Assembly: GCA_025362235.1 (NCBI GenBank)
Contig: JANYGZ010000014.1
Span: 48,378-112,377, forward strand
Length of the DNA stretch: 64,000 nt
Direction of reading: 5' to 3'
Source of the DNA: Ferruginibacter sp.
GTDB taxonomy: Bacteria > Bacteroidota > Bacteroidia > Chitinophagales > Chitinophagaceae
A program made the translations under genes and the position numbers. Below, piece by piece: positions 19,304 to 28,069 of this stretch. Below the pieces are notes generated by a model. That model did no database searches. It was not told where the DNA came from and saw nothing but the letters and a program-made list of their open reading frames with translations. Within the stretch, counting starts at the first letter, position 1. Every line of letters begins with the position of its first letter.

Positions 19304-19493
19304 ATTATTTTAATTGAATTGAATTAACCGATCCATTTAATTAAATAGTTTTGCGAAAGTTAATCGCAGCAACAAGTTTATTCACTTTATCCTGCTATAA
19401 TAACAGTTAGATAAATGATTTCTGCACAAATTATAGAATTTACCATTATAAAAATTTGTTTTGTGCCTGCTTACTCTTAACCAAAACATAACT

Positions 19494-21461
19494 ATGCATA
19501 CTAACTTAAAGAAAGTTACCAGCGCCGGATTATTGATTACACTTGGAATTATTTTTGGTGATATCGGTACTTCTCCGCTCTATGTTTTTTCAGCAATAAT
19601 TGGGAAAAGAGTTATTACAGATCAGTTGGTATATGGTGGCATATCTTGCGTGTTTTGGACATTGACCCTGCAGACTACTTTTAAATATATACTGCTTACG
19701 CTACAGGCAGATAATAAAGGGGAAGGTGGTATATTTTCTTTATATGCCATTGTGTGGAGGTACAGGCATTGGCTTTATTTTCCGGCTGCATTGGGCGCTG
19801 CCACTTTATTGGCAGATGGAATTATTACACCCCCCATCTCAGTATCTTCTGCCATAGAAGGCCTCAATGGTGTTCATGGATTGGAAAATATTATTGTACC
19901 CGGCAATGCACTTACCATTGGAATTATTATCGCAATCATTTCTTTATTATTTTTCTTTCAACAATTTGGTACTAAAATAATTGGTAGCTCCTTTGGGCCA
20001 ATCATGTTTATGTGGTTTACAATGATCATGATTTTAGGTATTGTTCAGGTAACTTATTATCCTCATATATTATCAGCATTTAACCCATACTATGCATATG
20101 ATTTGTTAAGCCACTACCCCAGGGGCTTTTGGTTATTAGGTTCTGTATTTTTATGTACTACTGGTGCAGAAGCATTGTACAGCGACCTTGGACATTGTGG
20201 AAGAAAAAATATTCAGGTAAGCTGGATATTTGTAAAAATTGCATTAGTAGCTAATTATTTTGGCCAGGCGGCATGGTTACTAAAAAGTGGCAAAACCACA
20301 TTGGATGGTATCAACCCTTTCTATGCAATCATACCTCATTCATTTTTGTTACCTTCAATTATTGTAGCAACGCTGGCAACAATCATAGCAAGCCAGGCAT
20401 TGATCAGCGGGTCGTTTACATTAATCAGTGAAGCAGTAAATATGAATTTCTGGCCCCGTATCACCATAAAATTTCCAACCAATGTAAGGGGGCAAATTTA
20501 CATTCCAAGCATCAACTGGATTTTATGGATTGGTTGTGTAGTGATGATGCTTTATTTTAAAGAATCAAGCGCAATGGAGGCTGCATATGGCTTTTCCATT
20601 ACTATTGCCATGTTAATGACAACTATGCTGATGTTCTATTACATGAAATTTATAAAAAAATGGTCAACTCCAGTTTTATTGTTGATACTTGCTATTTTCC
20701 TTTCAGTAGAACTTTCTTTTTTTATTGCCAATGTTGCCAAGATAAAGCAACGGTGGATGTTTTTGATATTCGAAATTATACTGGTGTTCATCATGTATAT
20801 ATGGTATAAGGCAAGAAAAATCACTAACCGTTTTTTGCACTTCGAACCTATCAGCCCTTTTGTACCTGCATTGCATAATTTGAGTGCTAATTTATCTGAA
20901 CCAAAGTATGCTACTCACCTGGTTTATCTTACCAAAGCCAATAATCAAAAAAATGTTGAAAAAAGAATTTTAGAATCCATTTTTAGTAAACGGCCCAAAC
21001 GTGCGGATGTCTACTGGTTTGTTCATATCGACAGAGCAGATGAGCCATACACTATGGAATATTCTGTTGAAGAAATTGAACATGATAAAATCATCAGGAT
21101 AGAATTTCGTTTAGGCTTCCGCATTCAGCCAAGAATAAACCTTTTTCTAAAAAAAGTAATGGAAGAAATGGTTGAACACCATGATTTGGAAATTGGTACA
21201 AATGAGGCAGCTCCGTTGTTAAACAAACACAATATTTCCGCGGATGTGCGGTATGTGTTAATACAGAAATTTCTATCTATTGAAAATGAGTTTTCATTTA
21301 AAGACAGTTTCATCCTGAATTCCTATTTCGCTATATTAAATCTTGGGCAATCTGATAAAAAAGCATTCGGACTGGAAATGGGCGATACTGCTATAGAACG
21401 CATTCCGCTGGTTGTTTCACCGCTAATCAACATCCCGCTCAAGCGAATTGCGCACTTATAG
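19494..21461 (+). CDS. kup: Kup-type potassium uptake transporter
   Basis: 655 residues from the ATG at 19494 (an upstream in-frame GTG at 19461 is less likely). The N-terminus carries the hallmark GIIFGDIGTSPLYVFS, followed by about twelve membrane helices with ADGIITPPISVSSAIEG and TGAEALYSDLGHCG, and a cytosolic C-terminal domain from about residue 455. KUP/HAK/KT proteins import K+ with protons at the inner membrane. It sits between the sigma-54 activator and the kdp genes, forming a potassium island with a constitutive-type and an ATP-driven importer side by side. Confidence 0.95.
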   Translation: MHTNLKKVTSAGLLITLGIIFGDIGTSPLYVFSAIIGKRVITDQLVYGGISCVFWTLTLQTTFKYILLTLQADNKGEGGIFSLYAIVWRYRHWLYFPAALGAATLLADGIITPPISVSSAIEGLNGVHGLENIIVPGNALTIGIIIAIISLLFFFQQFGTKIIGSSFGPIMFMWFTMIMILGIVQVTYYPHILSAFNPYYAYDLLSHYPRGFWLLGSVFLCTTGAEALYSDLGHCGRKNIQVSWIFVKIALVANYFGQAAWLLKSGKTTLDGINPFYAIIPHSFLLPSIIVATLATIIASQALISGSFTLISEAVNMNFWPRITIKFPTNVRGQIYIPSINWILWIGCVVMMLYFKESSAMEAAYGFSITIAMLMTTMLMFYYMKFIKKWSTPVLLLILAIFLSVELSFFIANVAKIKQRWMFLIFEIILVFIMYIWYKARKITNRFLHFEPISPFVPALHNLSANLSEPKYATHLVYLTKANNQKNVEKRILESIFSKRPKRADVYWFVHIDRADEPYTMEYSVEEIEHDKIIRIEFRLGFRIQPRINLFLKKVMEEMVEHHDLEIGTNEAAPLLNKHNISADVRYVLIQKFLSIENEFSFKDSFILNSYFAILNLGQSDKKAFGLEMGDTAIERIPLVVSPLINIPLKRIAHL

Positions 21462-21479
21462 TACTATACCATTCTGATA

Positions 21480-21512
21480 AAAAACCCTTCCATTTTGGAA
21501 GGGTTTTTTATT
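21480..21512 (+). terminator. Intrinsic terminator after kup
   Basis: AAAACCCTTCCA and TGGAAGGGTTTT form a near-perfect hairpin with a TTT loop and a T tail, 20 bases after the kup stop. The kdp genes therefore need their own promoter in the 127 bases before the first small ORF. Confidence 0.85.
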
Positions 21513-21638
21513 TTGGCAAAAAACATAGTTTCATAAATTTTTTTGCCGAAACCCTTTACTGCAATAGGTTACAACTTTACAACACCTGTTATTTCAACAT
21601 GGGCATATCGTTTGGCATATCCTTTACAAACAAAAAAT

Positions 21639-21752
21639 ATGAAACATCATCTTCAACAGTTTAAAGAAAAAATAAAACCTTTTCATCTTTTTGTGACCTT
21701 TTATTTATTAATCATATTGGCGGGCCTTATCTATAAATCCATCAAACAATAA
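21639..21752 (+). CDS. Putative 37-residue membrane micro-protein, kdp cluster
   Basis: An ATG at 21639 opens 37 codons: a basic amphipathic N-terminus (KHHLQQFKEKIKPFH), one hydrophobic helix (LFVTFYLLIILAGLIY) and a basic tail KSIKQ. It ends 3 bases before the next small ORF. The frame extends upstream without an ATG of better context, but only the part from 21639 looks protein-like. There is no known homologue I can name. Its place in a tight series with KdpF suggests a small membrane accessory of the K+ ATPase. This is inference from position and composition. Confidence 0.5.
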   Translation: MKHHLQQFKEKIKPFHLFVTFYLLIILAGLIYKSIKQ

Positions 21753-21755
21753 ATT

Positions 21756-21842
21756 ATGGTACTCACTATTATTTTAATTGTGGCAGGCATTGTAGCTTTT
21801 GCCCTTTTTTTTAAATCAATCGATTTTTTTGACAAGATTTGA
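21756..21842 (+). CDS. Putative 28-residue membrane micro-protein, kdp cluster
   Basis: The ATG at 21756 is three bases after the preceding small ORF. The 28 residues are one hydrophobic helix (VLTIILIVAGIVAFALFF) followed by KSIDFFDKI and a TGA stop. Size and topology resemble KdpF, but the KPEKF-like end is absent, and the true KdpF follows 28 bases later. It could be a second F-type subunit or a distinct small membrane protein. There is no homologue I can name. Confidence 0.5.
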   Translation: MVLTIILIVAGIVAFALFFKSIDFFDKI

Positions 21843-21870
21843 TCACCTCATCAGGCATAAATTTTTAACC

Positions 21871-21948
21871 ATGTTATTACTTTTTATTTTATCCATCCTG
21901 GTTTTTTGCTACATCTGTTATGTATTGGTAAAACCAGAAAAATTTTAA
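21871..21948 (+). CDS. kdpF: KdpF, small subunit of the K+-transporting ATPase
   Basis: 25 residues: one membrane helix (LLLFILSILVFCYICYVLV) ending in KPEKF, the typical KdpF C-terminus. KdpF stabilises the KdpFABC complex in the inner membrane. It lies 41 bases upstream of kdpA. Confidence 0.85.
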   Translation: MLLLFILSILVFCYICYVLVKPEKF

Positions 21949-21989
21949 AACAGTATTATCAATATTGATAATTCACAATTTACATTATT

Positions 21990-23714
21990 ATGAATACAGA
22001 AATTTTTGGCGTATTCGCCATGTTTATCATTACCGTTTTACTCGCCATTCCATTGGGCAGGTATATCGGTAAAGTTTATAACGGGGACAAAACCTGGCTT
22101 GATCCCATTATCAATCCATTGGACAAATTCTTTTACAAAATCGGTGGTATCAAGCCAGAAAAAGAAATGACCTGGCAACAAAATTTAGTTGCATTGCTTA
22201 TAATCAACTTAGTGTGGTTTCTATTTTCTATGCTGGTGATGATGAACATGAGCTGGCTACCACTAAATCCTGATGGTAATCCATCTATGACGGCCGACCT
22301 TGCCTTTAACACCACCATCAGTTTTGTATCCAACACCAACCTGCAGCACTATTCCGGCGAAAACGGCGTAAGTTACCTGGGACAATTATTATTAATGTTT
22401 TTTCAGTTTGTAAGTGCAGGTACAGGTATGGCTGCATGTGCAGTGGTTTTTAAAGCAATGAAGGAAAAAAATGCAGACAAGCTTGGCAACTTTTATAGCT
22501 ACTTTGTAAAATCCTGCACCAGAATTTTATTGCCCTTATCAATTGTGATAGCCATTGTATTAATATTTAATGGCACCCCCATGAACTTCCAGGGTAAAGA
22601 CCAGTTTATTTCGCTGCAGGGCGATACCGTAAATGTATCAAGAGGCCCTGCAGCAGCCATGGTTGCCATTAAACAGATCGGCACCAATGGTGGTGGATAT
22701 TTTGGTGTAAACAGCGCACACCCATTTGAAAACCCCAATTACTTTACCAACATGGTAGAGAATGTCTGCATCATCCTTATACCCATTGCAATGATATTTG
22801 CATTGGGCTACATGCTAAAAAGAAAAAGATTTGCATGGATGGTTTTTGGGGTAATGACTATTGGTTTTTTACTCCTCGTAATACCATCAATCTACCAGGA
22901 AATGAAAGGCAGCAACGCCATCCACAAAATGGGGCTGTTGCAAAACCTGGGTAGCATGGAAGGGAAGGAAGTACGTTTTGGGCCAGCAGCATCTGCCTAT
23001 TGGGGTATCACTACAACTGTTACCAGCAACGGTTCGGTAAATGCCATGCATGATAGTTTTACACCGCTAACAGGTATGTTTGCTATGCTGGGCATGATGA
23101 TCAATTCTTTTTATGGAGGTGTTGGTGTAGGTTTTTTAAATTTCTACATCTTCATAATCATTGCAGTTTTTATCAGTGGGTTAATGGTAGGCCGTACACC
23201 CGAATTTCTCGGTAAAAAAATTGAGGCCAAGGAAATGAAAATAGCCGCCATTATTGCATTGCTGCATCCTTTCTTAATACTGGTAGGCACAGCTATTGCG
23301 TCGCACTTGTACGCCGGTAACCCAAAAGAATATGCTGATTGGTTAAATAACCCCGGCAACCACGGCTTTAGTGAAATGCTGTATGAATTTACTTCCTCCT
23401 CGGCCAATAACGGAAGCGGTTTTGAAGGCTTAGGATATGGCAATGGGTCATCAGTGGGCGATAACACCCCCTTTTGGAATATCGCCTGTGGCATTGTAAT
23501 GATACTGGGAAGGTTTTTACCAATCATCGGTCCACTCGCCATTGCGGGTATTTTAGCAAAAAAGAAATACGTACCGGAAAGTGCAGGCACTTTAAAAACA
23601 GATACCTCCACTTTTGCCATAATGATTTTTGCTGTAATATTCATCATTGCAGCCCTGTCATTTTTCCCTGCATTGGCCCTCGGGCCAATAGCAGAATACT
23701 TTGGCATGCGGTAA
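21990..23714 (+). CDS. kdpA: K+-transporting ATPase subunit KdpA
   Basis: 574 residues, close to the family size. It is a superfamily-of-K+-transporters protein with four pseudo-repeats around selectivity-filter loops: NTTISFVSNTNLQHYSGE, QIGTNGGGYFGVNSAHPFEN, TTTVTSNGSVNAMHDSFTP and FTSSSANNGSGFEGLG. It binds and conducts K+ into the tunnel leading to KdpB. Good ATG start at 21990. Confidence 0.97.
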   Translation: MNTEIFGVFAMFIITVLLAIPLGRYIGKVYNGDKTWLDPIINPLDKFFYKIGGIKPEKEMTWQQNLVALLIINLVWFLFSMLVMMNMSWLPLNPDGNPSMTADLAFNTTISFVSNTNLQHYSGENGVSYLGQLLLMFFQFVSAGTGMAACAVVFKAMKEKNADKLGNFYSYFVKSCTRILLPLSIVIAIVLIFNGTPMNFQGKDQFISLQGDTVNVSRGPAAAMVAIKQIGTNGGGYFGVNSAHPFENPNYFTNMVENVCIILIPIAMIFALGYMLKRKRFAWMVFGVMTIGFLLLVIPSIYQEMKGSNAIHKMGLLQNLGSMEGKEVRFGPAASAYWGITTTVTSNGSVNAMHDSFTPLTGMFAMLGMMINSFYGGVGVGFLNFYIFIIIAVFISGLMVGRTPEFLGKKIEAKEMKIAAIIALLHPFLILVGTAIASHLYAGNPKEYADWLNNPGNHGFSEMLYEFTSSSANNGSGFEGLGYGNGSSVGDNTPFWNIACGIVMILGRFLPIIGPLAIAGILAKKKYVPESAGTLKTDTSTFAIMIFAVIFIIAALSFFPALALGPIAEYFGMR

Positions 23715-23716
23715 AA

Positions 23717-23775
23717 AATAATTTCAAATTCGTGCCTTCAAAATTCGTGTAATCAGTGTTTAAAAAATTCGTGTA
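23717..23775 (+). repeat. AAATTCGTG direct-repeat element between kdpA and kdpB
   Basis: The 77-base gap before kdpB holds three copies of AAATTCGTG (23726-23734, 23741-23749, 23765-23773) in a context of ATAATTTCAAATTCGTG and TTCAAAATTCGTGTAAT. The same units in the same order relative to transcription occur before the acetyltransferase gene at 42.45 kb, so this is a dispersed repeat rather than part of the kdp operon. Confidence 0.75.
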
Positions 23776-23791
23776 ATAAAATAATAATACA

Positions 23792-25837
23792 ATGTCAAAA
23801 AATAAATCTAACAAATTGTTTGAACCAGCGCTCATCAACACCGCATTTAAACAGTCATTCATAAAACTCAATCCCCGTATAATGTTCCGCAACCCGGTAA
23901 TGTTTACGGTAGAAATATGCACTGCGGTAATGCTGGCAGTATGTATCTGGATAGCTACCGGGGAGAAAACACAGGGCAGCCTCGTGTACAATGTTATCGT
24001 GTTCATTGTGCTGTTGCTAACACTTTTGTTTGCTAATTTTGCAGAAGCTATTGCAGAAGCAAGAGGAAAAGCCCAGGCAGATTCACTTAGAAAAACTAGA
24101 GAAGAAACGCCTGCCAAATGGATACAGCCTGTAGGCGAAATGTATGTAAATGAAATGAAGGTCGTTCCATCTTCCCAGCTAAAAAAAGGCGATGTATTTC
24201 TTTGTGAAGCAGGCGATATGATACCGATGGATGGAGAAATTATCTGGGGTATTGCTACCATTGATGAAAGCGCTATCACCGGTGAAAGTGCCCCGGTGAT
24301 AAGGGAAAGTGGGGGTGATAAAAGTTCAGTAACCGGTGGTACAAAAGTATTATCTGATAAAATAAAAGTACGGGTAACAACAGAGCCAGGTGAATCATTT
24401 TTAGATAAAATGATTGCGTTGGTAGAAGGGGCAAGTCGTCAAAAAACGCCCAACGAAATAGCACTCACAATTTTACTCGCAGGGTTCACATTGGTATTTA
24501 TCATTGTATGCATCACCCTAAAACCATTTGGCGATTATGCCAATACACCCATCACCATTGCAGCATTCATTTCGTTATTTGTTTGCTTAATACCAACAAC
24601 AATCGGTGGCTTGCTAAGTGCAATCGGTATTGCCGGTATGGACAGGGCATTACGTGCCAACGTAATTACCAAAAGCGGGAAGGCTGTAGAAACAGCCGGC
24701 GACCTTGATACCTTGTTACTGGATAAAACAGGTACCATCACTATCGGTAACAGAAAGGCCACTAATTTTTATCCTGCCAATGGAATTGATGCAACAGCTT
24801 TTACAGAAGCATGTGCCTTATCTTCTCTTGCAGATGAAACGCCTGAAGGAAAATCGATTATTGAACTGGCCAACATCAATGTAAATACCTTCAACACCAA
24901 CGGTGCAAAATTTATAGAATTTACTGCTGAAACAAGAAGCAGTGGTATTGATTTACCAAGTGGATTAAAAATAAGAAAAGGTGCTTTTGATTCTATAAAA
25001 AATATGGTGATAAAAGCTGGGAATAGTTTTCCGGAAGAGACTGCTGAAAAAGTAATAGTAATTGCAAACAATGGCGGAACGCCACTGGTAGTAAGCGAAA
25101 ACAATAAAGTATTAGGCGTTATAGAATTGCAGGATATTATTAAACCTGGCATACAGGAACGTTTTGAACGCCTCCGCAAAATGGGTGTAAAAACAGTGAT
25201 GGTAACAGGCGATAATCCATTAACGGCAAAATTTATTGCAGAAAAAGCAGGTGTAGATGATTTTATTGCGGAAGCAAAACCGGAAGATAAGATGAACTAC
25301 ATAAAGCAGGAACAGCAGGGGGGTAAACTGGTAGCGATGATGGGTGATGGCACCAATGATGCACCTGCACTGGCACAGGCAGATGTAGGTGTTGCGATGA
25401 ACAGTGGTACTGCTGCTGCCAAGGAAGCAGGTAACATGGTTGACCTTGACAATGACCCTACCAAGCTGATAGAAATTGTAGAGATTGGTAAACAATTATT
25501 AATGACAAGGGGTACATTGACCACTTTCTCTATTGCCAATGACGTGGCAAAATATTTCGCCATTGTACCGGCTTTATTTATCACATCCATACCGGCATTA
25601 CAAGGCTTAAACATCATGCATTTGCACAGCCCGGAAAGTGCTATTTTATCTGCCGTAATATTTAATGCACTCATTATTCCAATGCTGATTCCGCTAGCTT
25701 TAAAAGGAGTTGCCTATAAACCAATTGGTGCAAGTGCATTGCTGCGGAGAAACTTATTGATTTATGGATTGGGCGGTGTGATTGTGCCTTTTATCGGCAT
25801 TAAATTATTGGATTTATTGGTATCTATATGGTTTTAA
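23792..25837 (+). CDS. kdpB: K+-transporting P-type ATPase subunit KdpB
   Basis: 681 residues. It has the P-type ATPase signatures TGES in the actuator domain ([12 protein letters not shown]), the phosphorylation loop [12 protein letters not shown], and the hinge [20 protein letters not shown]. It hydrolyses ATP to drive K+ through KdpA. The last four bases of the gene overlap the end of the broken toxin gene on the opposite strand. Confidence 0.97.
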   Translation: MSKNKSNKLFEPALINTAFKQSFIKLNPRIMFRNPVMFTVEICTAVMLAVCIWIATGEKTQGSLVYNVIVFIVLLLTLLFANFAEAIAEARGKAQADSLRKTREETPAKWIQPVGEMYVNEMKVVPSSQLKKGDVFLCEAGDMIPMDGEIIWGIATIDESAITGESAPVIRESGGDKSSVTGGTKVLSDKIKVRVTTEPGESFLDKMIALVEGASRQKTPNEIALTILLAGFTLVFIIVCITLKPFGDYANTPITIAAFISLFVCLIPTTIGGLLSAIGIAGMDRALRANVITKSGKAVETAGDLDTLLLDKTGTITIGNRKATNFYPANGIDATAFTEACALSSLADETPEGKSIIELANINVNTFNTNGAKFIEFTAETRSSGIDLPSGLKIRKGAFDSIKNMVIKAGNSFPEETAEKVIVIANNGGTPLVVSENNKVLGVIELQDIIKPGIQERFERLRKMGVKTVMVTGDNPLTAKFIAEKAGVDDFIAEAKPEDKMNYIKQEQQGGKLVAMMGDGTNDAPALAQADVGVAMNSGTAAAKEAGNMVDLDNDPTKLIEIVEIGKQLLMTRGTLTTFSIANDVAKYFAIVPALFITSIPALQGLNIMHLHSPESAILSAVIFNALIIPMLIPLALKGVAYKPIGASALLRRNLLIYGLGGVIVPFIGIKLLDLLVSIWF

Positions 25838-26091
25838 TAGTGTCCATAGCAGGAATGTATAATAATCAAATCATCAATAACTTTATAAATTAAACGATGT
25901 TCATCATTAATTCTTCTCGACCAAAATCTGGAATAATTTCCTTTCAAAGCTTCAGGTTTTCCAAGGCCAATAAAAGGAGTGGATTGAATATCAGTGAGAA
26001 GCTAGAAAACCTTGAAAGCCAGGTTTTGATTGCCGGATTTAAACAATTTCAAATCGTTAATTACATCAGGAGAAAACTGAATTTTTCGCAT
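25834..26091 (-). pseudogene. Txe/YoeB-family toxin gene killed by a nonsense codon
   Basis: From the ATG at 26089-26091 the minus strand reads MRKIQFSPDVINDLKLFK, a TAG at 26002-26004 (codon 30), then in the same frame LLTDIQSTPFIGLGKPEALK, NYSRFWSRRINDEHRLIYKV and a C-terminal [10 protein letters not shown]. The GLGKPExLK, WSRRINDEHRLxYKV and final CxxHY blocks are diagnostic of Txe/YoeB ribosome-dependent mRNA endonucleases, and 85 codons is the normal size. Only the single stop disrupts it, so toxin activity should be lost unless read through. It lies 8 bases downstream of its antitoxin gene and antisense to the kdp operon. Confidence 0.88.
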
Positions 26092-26099
26092 ACTGCTGC

Positions 26100-26345
26100 C
26101 TATTTATTTATAAGTTCATTTAATTCTTCCATTGAGTATGTTACACCTTTTCCCTCTTCAATATCGGTAACGGATTTATTTAGGCGATTCCAATATTGTT
26201 CATTGCTTTCGTTTCTAAAACCAATTTCAGCTTTATCGTGTACAGCTATTGTAATGTCTGCATATCTACCCTTTAGCAATGCCGAAATCTTGTTAAAAAG
26301 GTCTTCATTAAATTCAGATGACGGGAATTTAAAAATAGCTTCCAT
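26100..26345 (-). CDS. Putative antitoxin partner of the YoeB-like toxin
   Basis: 81 residues, acidic, starting MEAIFKFPSSEFNEDLFNKI and ending EEGKGVTYSMEELNELINK. The C-terminal tail with 'GKxVTYSMEEL' resembles the toxin-wrapping end of RelB/YefM-like antitoxins. The frame is intact while the toxin downstream is not. Encoded antisense between kdpB and kdpC, with its promoter probably in the 32 bases before kdpC. The antitoxin role is inferred mainly from gene order. Confidence 0.7.
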   Translation of the reverse strand: MEAIFKFPSSEFNEDLFNKISALLKGRYADITIAVHDKAEIGFRNESNEQYWNRLNKSVTDIEEGKGVTYSMEELNELINK

Positions 26346-26377
26346 AAAATAAATTTTATCAAATTTAAAATAATAAA

Positions 26378-26941
26378 ATGAAACAACATATTCTTCCCGC
26401 TTTAAAACTCACCTTTGTATCCATTGTGGTATTTGTGGGTATTTACACCTTGCTTATATGGGGTATTGCACAGGCTGGCCCCAACAAGGGCCAGGGCGAA
26501 ACTGTAAGCGTAAACAATAAAGTAGTAGGCTATAAACTAGTAGGCCAAAATTTTACTGCTGACAATTATTTTAACAGCCGTCCTTCTGCAGTTGGCTACA
26601 ATGCCGCTGGTAGCGGTGGCAGCAACAAGGGTCCATCTAACCCCGATTATTTAAAACAGGTACAAGATAGGGTGGATAGTTTTTTTGTGCACAACCCGGG
26701 TATTAAAAAAGAAGACATTCCTGCTGAACTGGTAACTGCTTCGGGTAGTGGGTTAGACCCCGATCTTTCTGTAAAAGGAGCATTGGTACAAGTAGCAAGA
26801 ATTGCAAAAGTCAGAAATATTCCGTTAGAAAAAATAAACAACCTGGTAGCACAGCAAACACAAAAACCTTTGATGGGTTTATTTGGTACAGAAAAAATAA
26901 ATATTTTACAGTTAAACATTGAACTGGACAAGTTAAAATAA
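26378..26941 (+). CDS. kdpC: K+-transporting ATPase subunit KdpC
   Basis: 187 residues with one N-terminal membrane helix (FVSIVVFVGIYTLLIWGIAQ) and a periplasmic domain containing VGQNFTADNYFNSRPSA and GSGLDPDLSVKGALVQVARI, the KdpC hallmarks. It caps KdpA and increases ATP affinity of KdpB. Separated from kdpB by the antisense toxin-antitoxin pair. Two bases separate its stop from kdpD. Confidence 0.96.
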   Translation: MKQHILPALKLTFVSIVVFVGIYTLLIWGIAQAGPNKGQGETVSVNNKVVGYKLVGQNFTADNYFNSRPSAVGYNAAGSGGSNKGPSNPDYLKQVQDRVDSFFVHNPGIKKEDIPAELVTASGSGLDPDLSVKGALVQVARIAKVRNIPLEKINNLVAQQTQKPLMGLFGTEKINILQLNIELDKLK

Positions 26942-26943
26942 CC

Positions 26944-28068
26944 ATGGCCGAACAGGAAAAAAACGCCGAACATTTTTTAAACCTTATACGCAAAAGCAGG
27001 CGGGGTAAGTTTAAAATTTATGTTGGTATGAGCGCAGGTGTAGGTAAAACCTACCGGATGTTACAGGAGGCACAAACCCTGCTGCGCAATGGTGTGGATA
27101 TTAAAATAGGTTATATTGAAACACATGGCCGTAAAGAAACGCATGAGCTTTTGGAAGGGCTGCCGGTAATACCAAGGCGTAAATTATTTTATAAGGGTAA
27201 AGAACTGGAAGAATTTGATGTACAGGCGGTAATTAACCTGCACCCCGAAGTAGTAATTGTAGATGAACTGGCGCATAGTAATATTGAAGGCAGCAAAAAT
27301 GAAAAACGCTGGCAGGATGTAGTGGAAATTTTAGATGCCGGCATCAATGTAATCAGTGCTGTAAATATCCAGCACATAGAAAGCCTTCACGCAGATGTAA
27401 AAGAAATTACCGGCGTAGACGTTGCAGAAAGGATACCAGACAGCATTTTAAGGGAAGCAGATGAAGTGGTGAATATCGACCTTACTGCAGATGAACTTAT
27501 TATAAGGTTAAAGGAAGGTAAAATTTATTCGGCTGACAAGATTGAAGTTTCTTTAAAAAACTTCTTTCAAAGCGAACGTATTTTGCAATTGAGGGAGCTG
27601 GCATTAAAAGAAGTAGCAAGCCAGGTAGAACGAAAAATTGAGAATGAATTACCCCGTAATTCGCATTTAAAAACTGAACGCTTCCTGGCATGTATCAGCA
27701 GCAATCATGAGATAGCCAAAAAAGTTATCCGTAAAACAGCACGGCTGGCAGCCTACTACAACAGTAAGTGGTTTGTATTGTATGTACAAACACCAAAAGA
27801 GGCCGGTGATAAGATAGGGCTTGCATCGCAAAGATATTTGATCAATAATTTTAAACTGGCCACAGAACTGGGAGCAGAGATCATCAAAATAAAAAGCAGC
27901 AATATTGCCAAAGGAATTTTAGAAGAAAGCGCCCGACAGAATATTACTACCATTTGCATTGGTAAGCCACACCTTACTTTATTTAATGTAATTGTCAGCA
28001 CGCCGGTTTTTAACCAGCTATTAAATAAATTATCCGAATCAGATATCGACATTGTAATTTTATCCTGA
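26944..28068 (+). CDS. kdpD: KdpD N-terminal sensor protein without kinase domain
   Basis: 374 residues. It contains the KdpD regulatory domain with Walker A GMSAGVGKTYRML (about residue 28), VIVDELAHSN, and HIESLHADVKEITGV, followed by a universal-stress-protein-like domain (residues about 245-374). The four membrane helices, GAF and histidine kinase domains of full KdpD (about 900 residues) are absent. The stop is followed one base later by a separate histidine kinase gene, so sensing and kinase functions are split over two proteins. Likely K+ or c-di-AMP/ATP-responsive cytosolic sensor feeding that kinase. Confidence 0.93.
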   Translation: MAEQEKNAEHFLNLIRKSRRGKFKIYVGMSAGVGKTYRMLQEAQTLLRNGVDIKIGYIETHGRKETHELLEGLPVIPRRKLFYKGKELEEFDVQAVINLHPEVVIVDELAHSNIEGSKNEKRWQDVVEILDAGINVISAVNIQHIESLHADVKEITGVDVAERIPDSILREADEVVNIDLTADELIIRLKEGKIYSADKIEVSLKNFFQSERILQLRELALKEVASQVERKIENELPRNSHLKTERFLACISSNHEIAKKVIRKTARLAAYYNSKWFVLYVQTPKEAGDKIGLASQRYLINNFKLATELGAEIIKIKSSNIAKGILEESARQNITTICIGKPHLTLFNVIVSTPVFNQLLNKLSESDIDIVILS

Positions 28069-28069
28069 C

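Noticed and set aside
21610..21628. Possible sigma-54 promoter TTTGGCATATCCTTTACA before the kdp small ORFs
   Set aside because: The -24 half is close (TGGCAT for TGGCAC) but the -12 half reads TTAC instead of TTGC, and the start site would fall at the first ATG. Not strong enough to list.
25897..26352. 151-codon plus-strand frame between kdpB and kdpC
   Set aside because: The minus strand holds a clear antitoxin and Txe/YoeB toxin; the plus frame is their antisense shadow.
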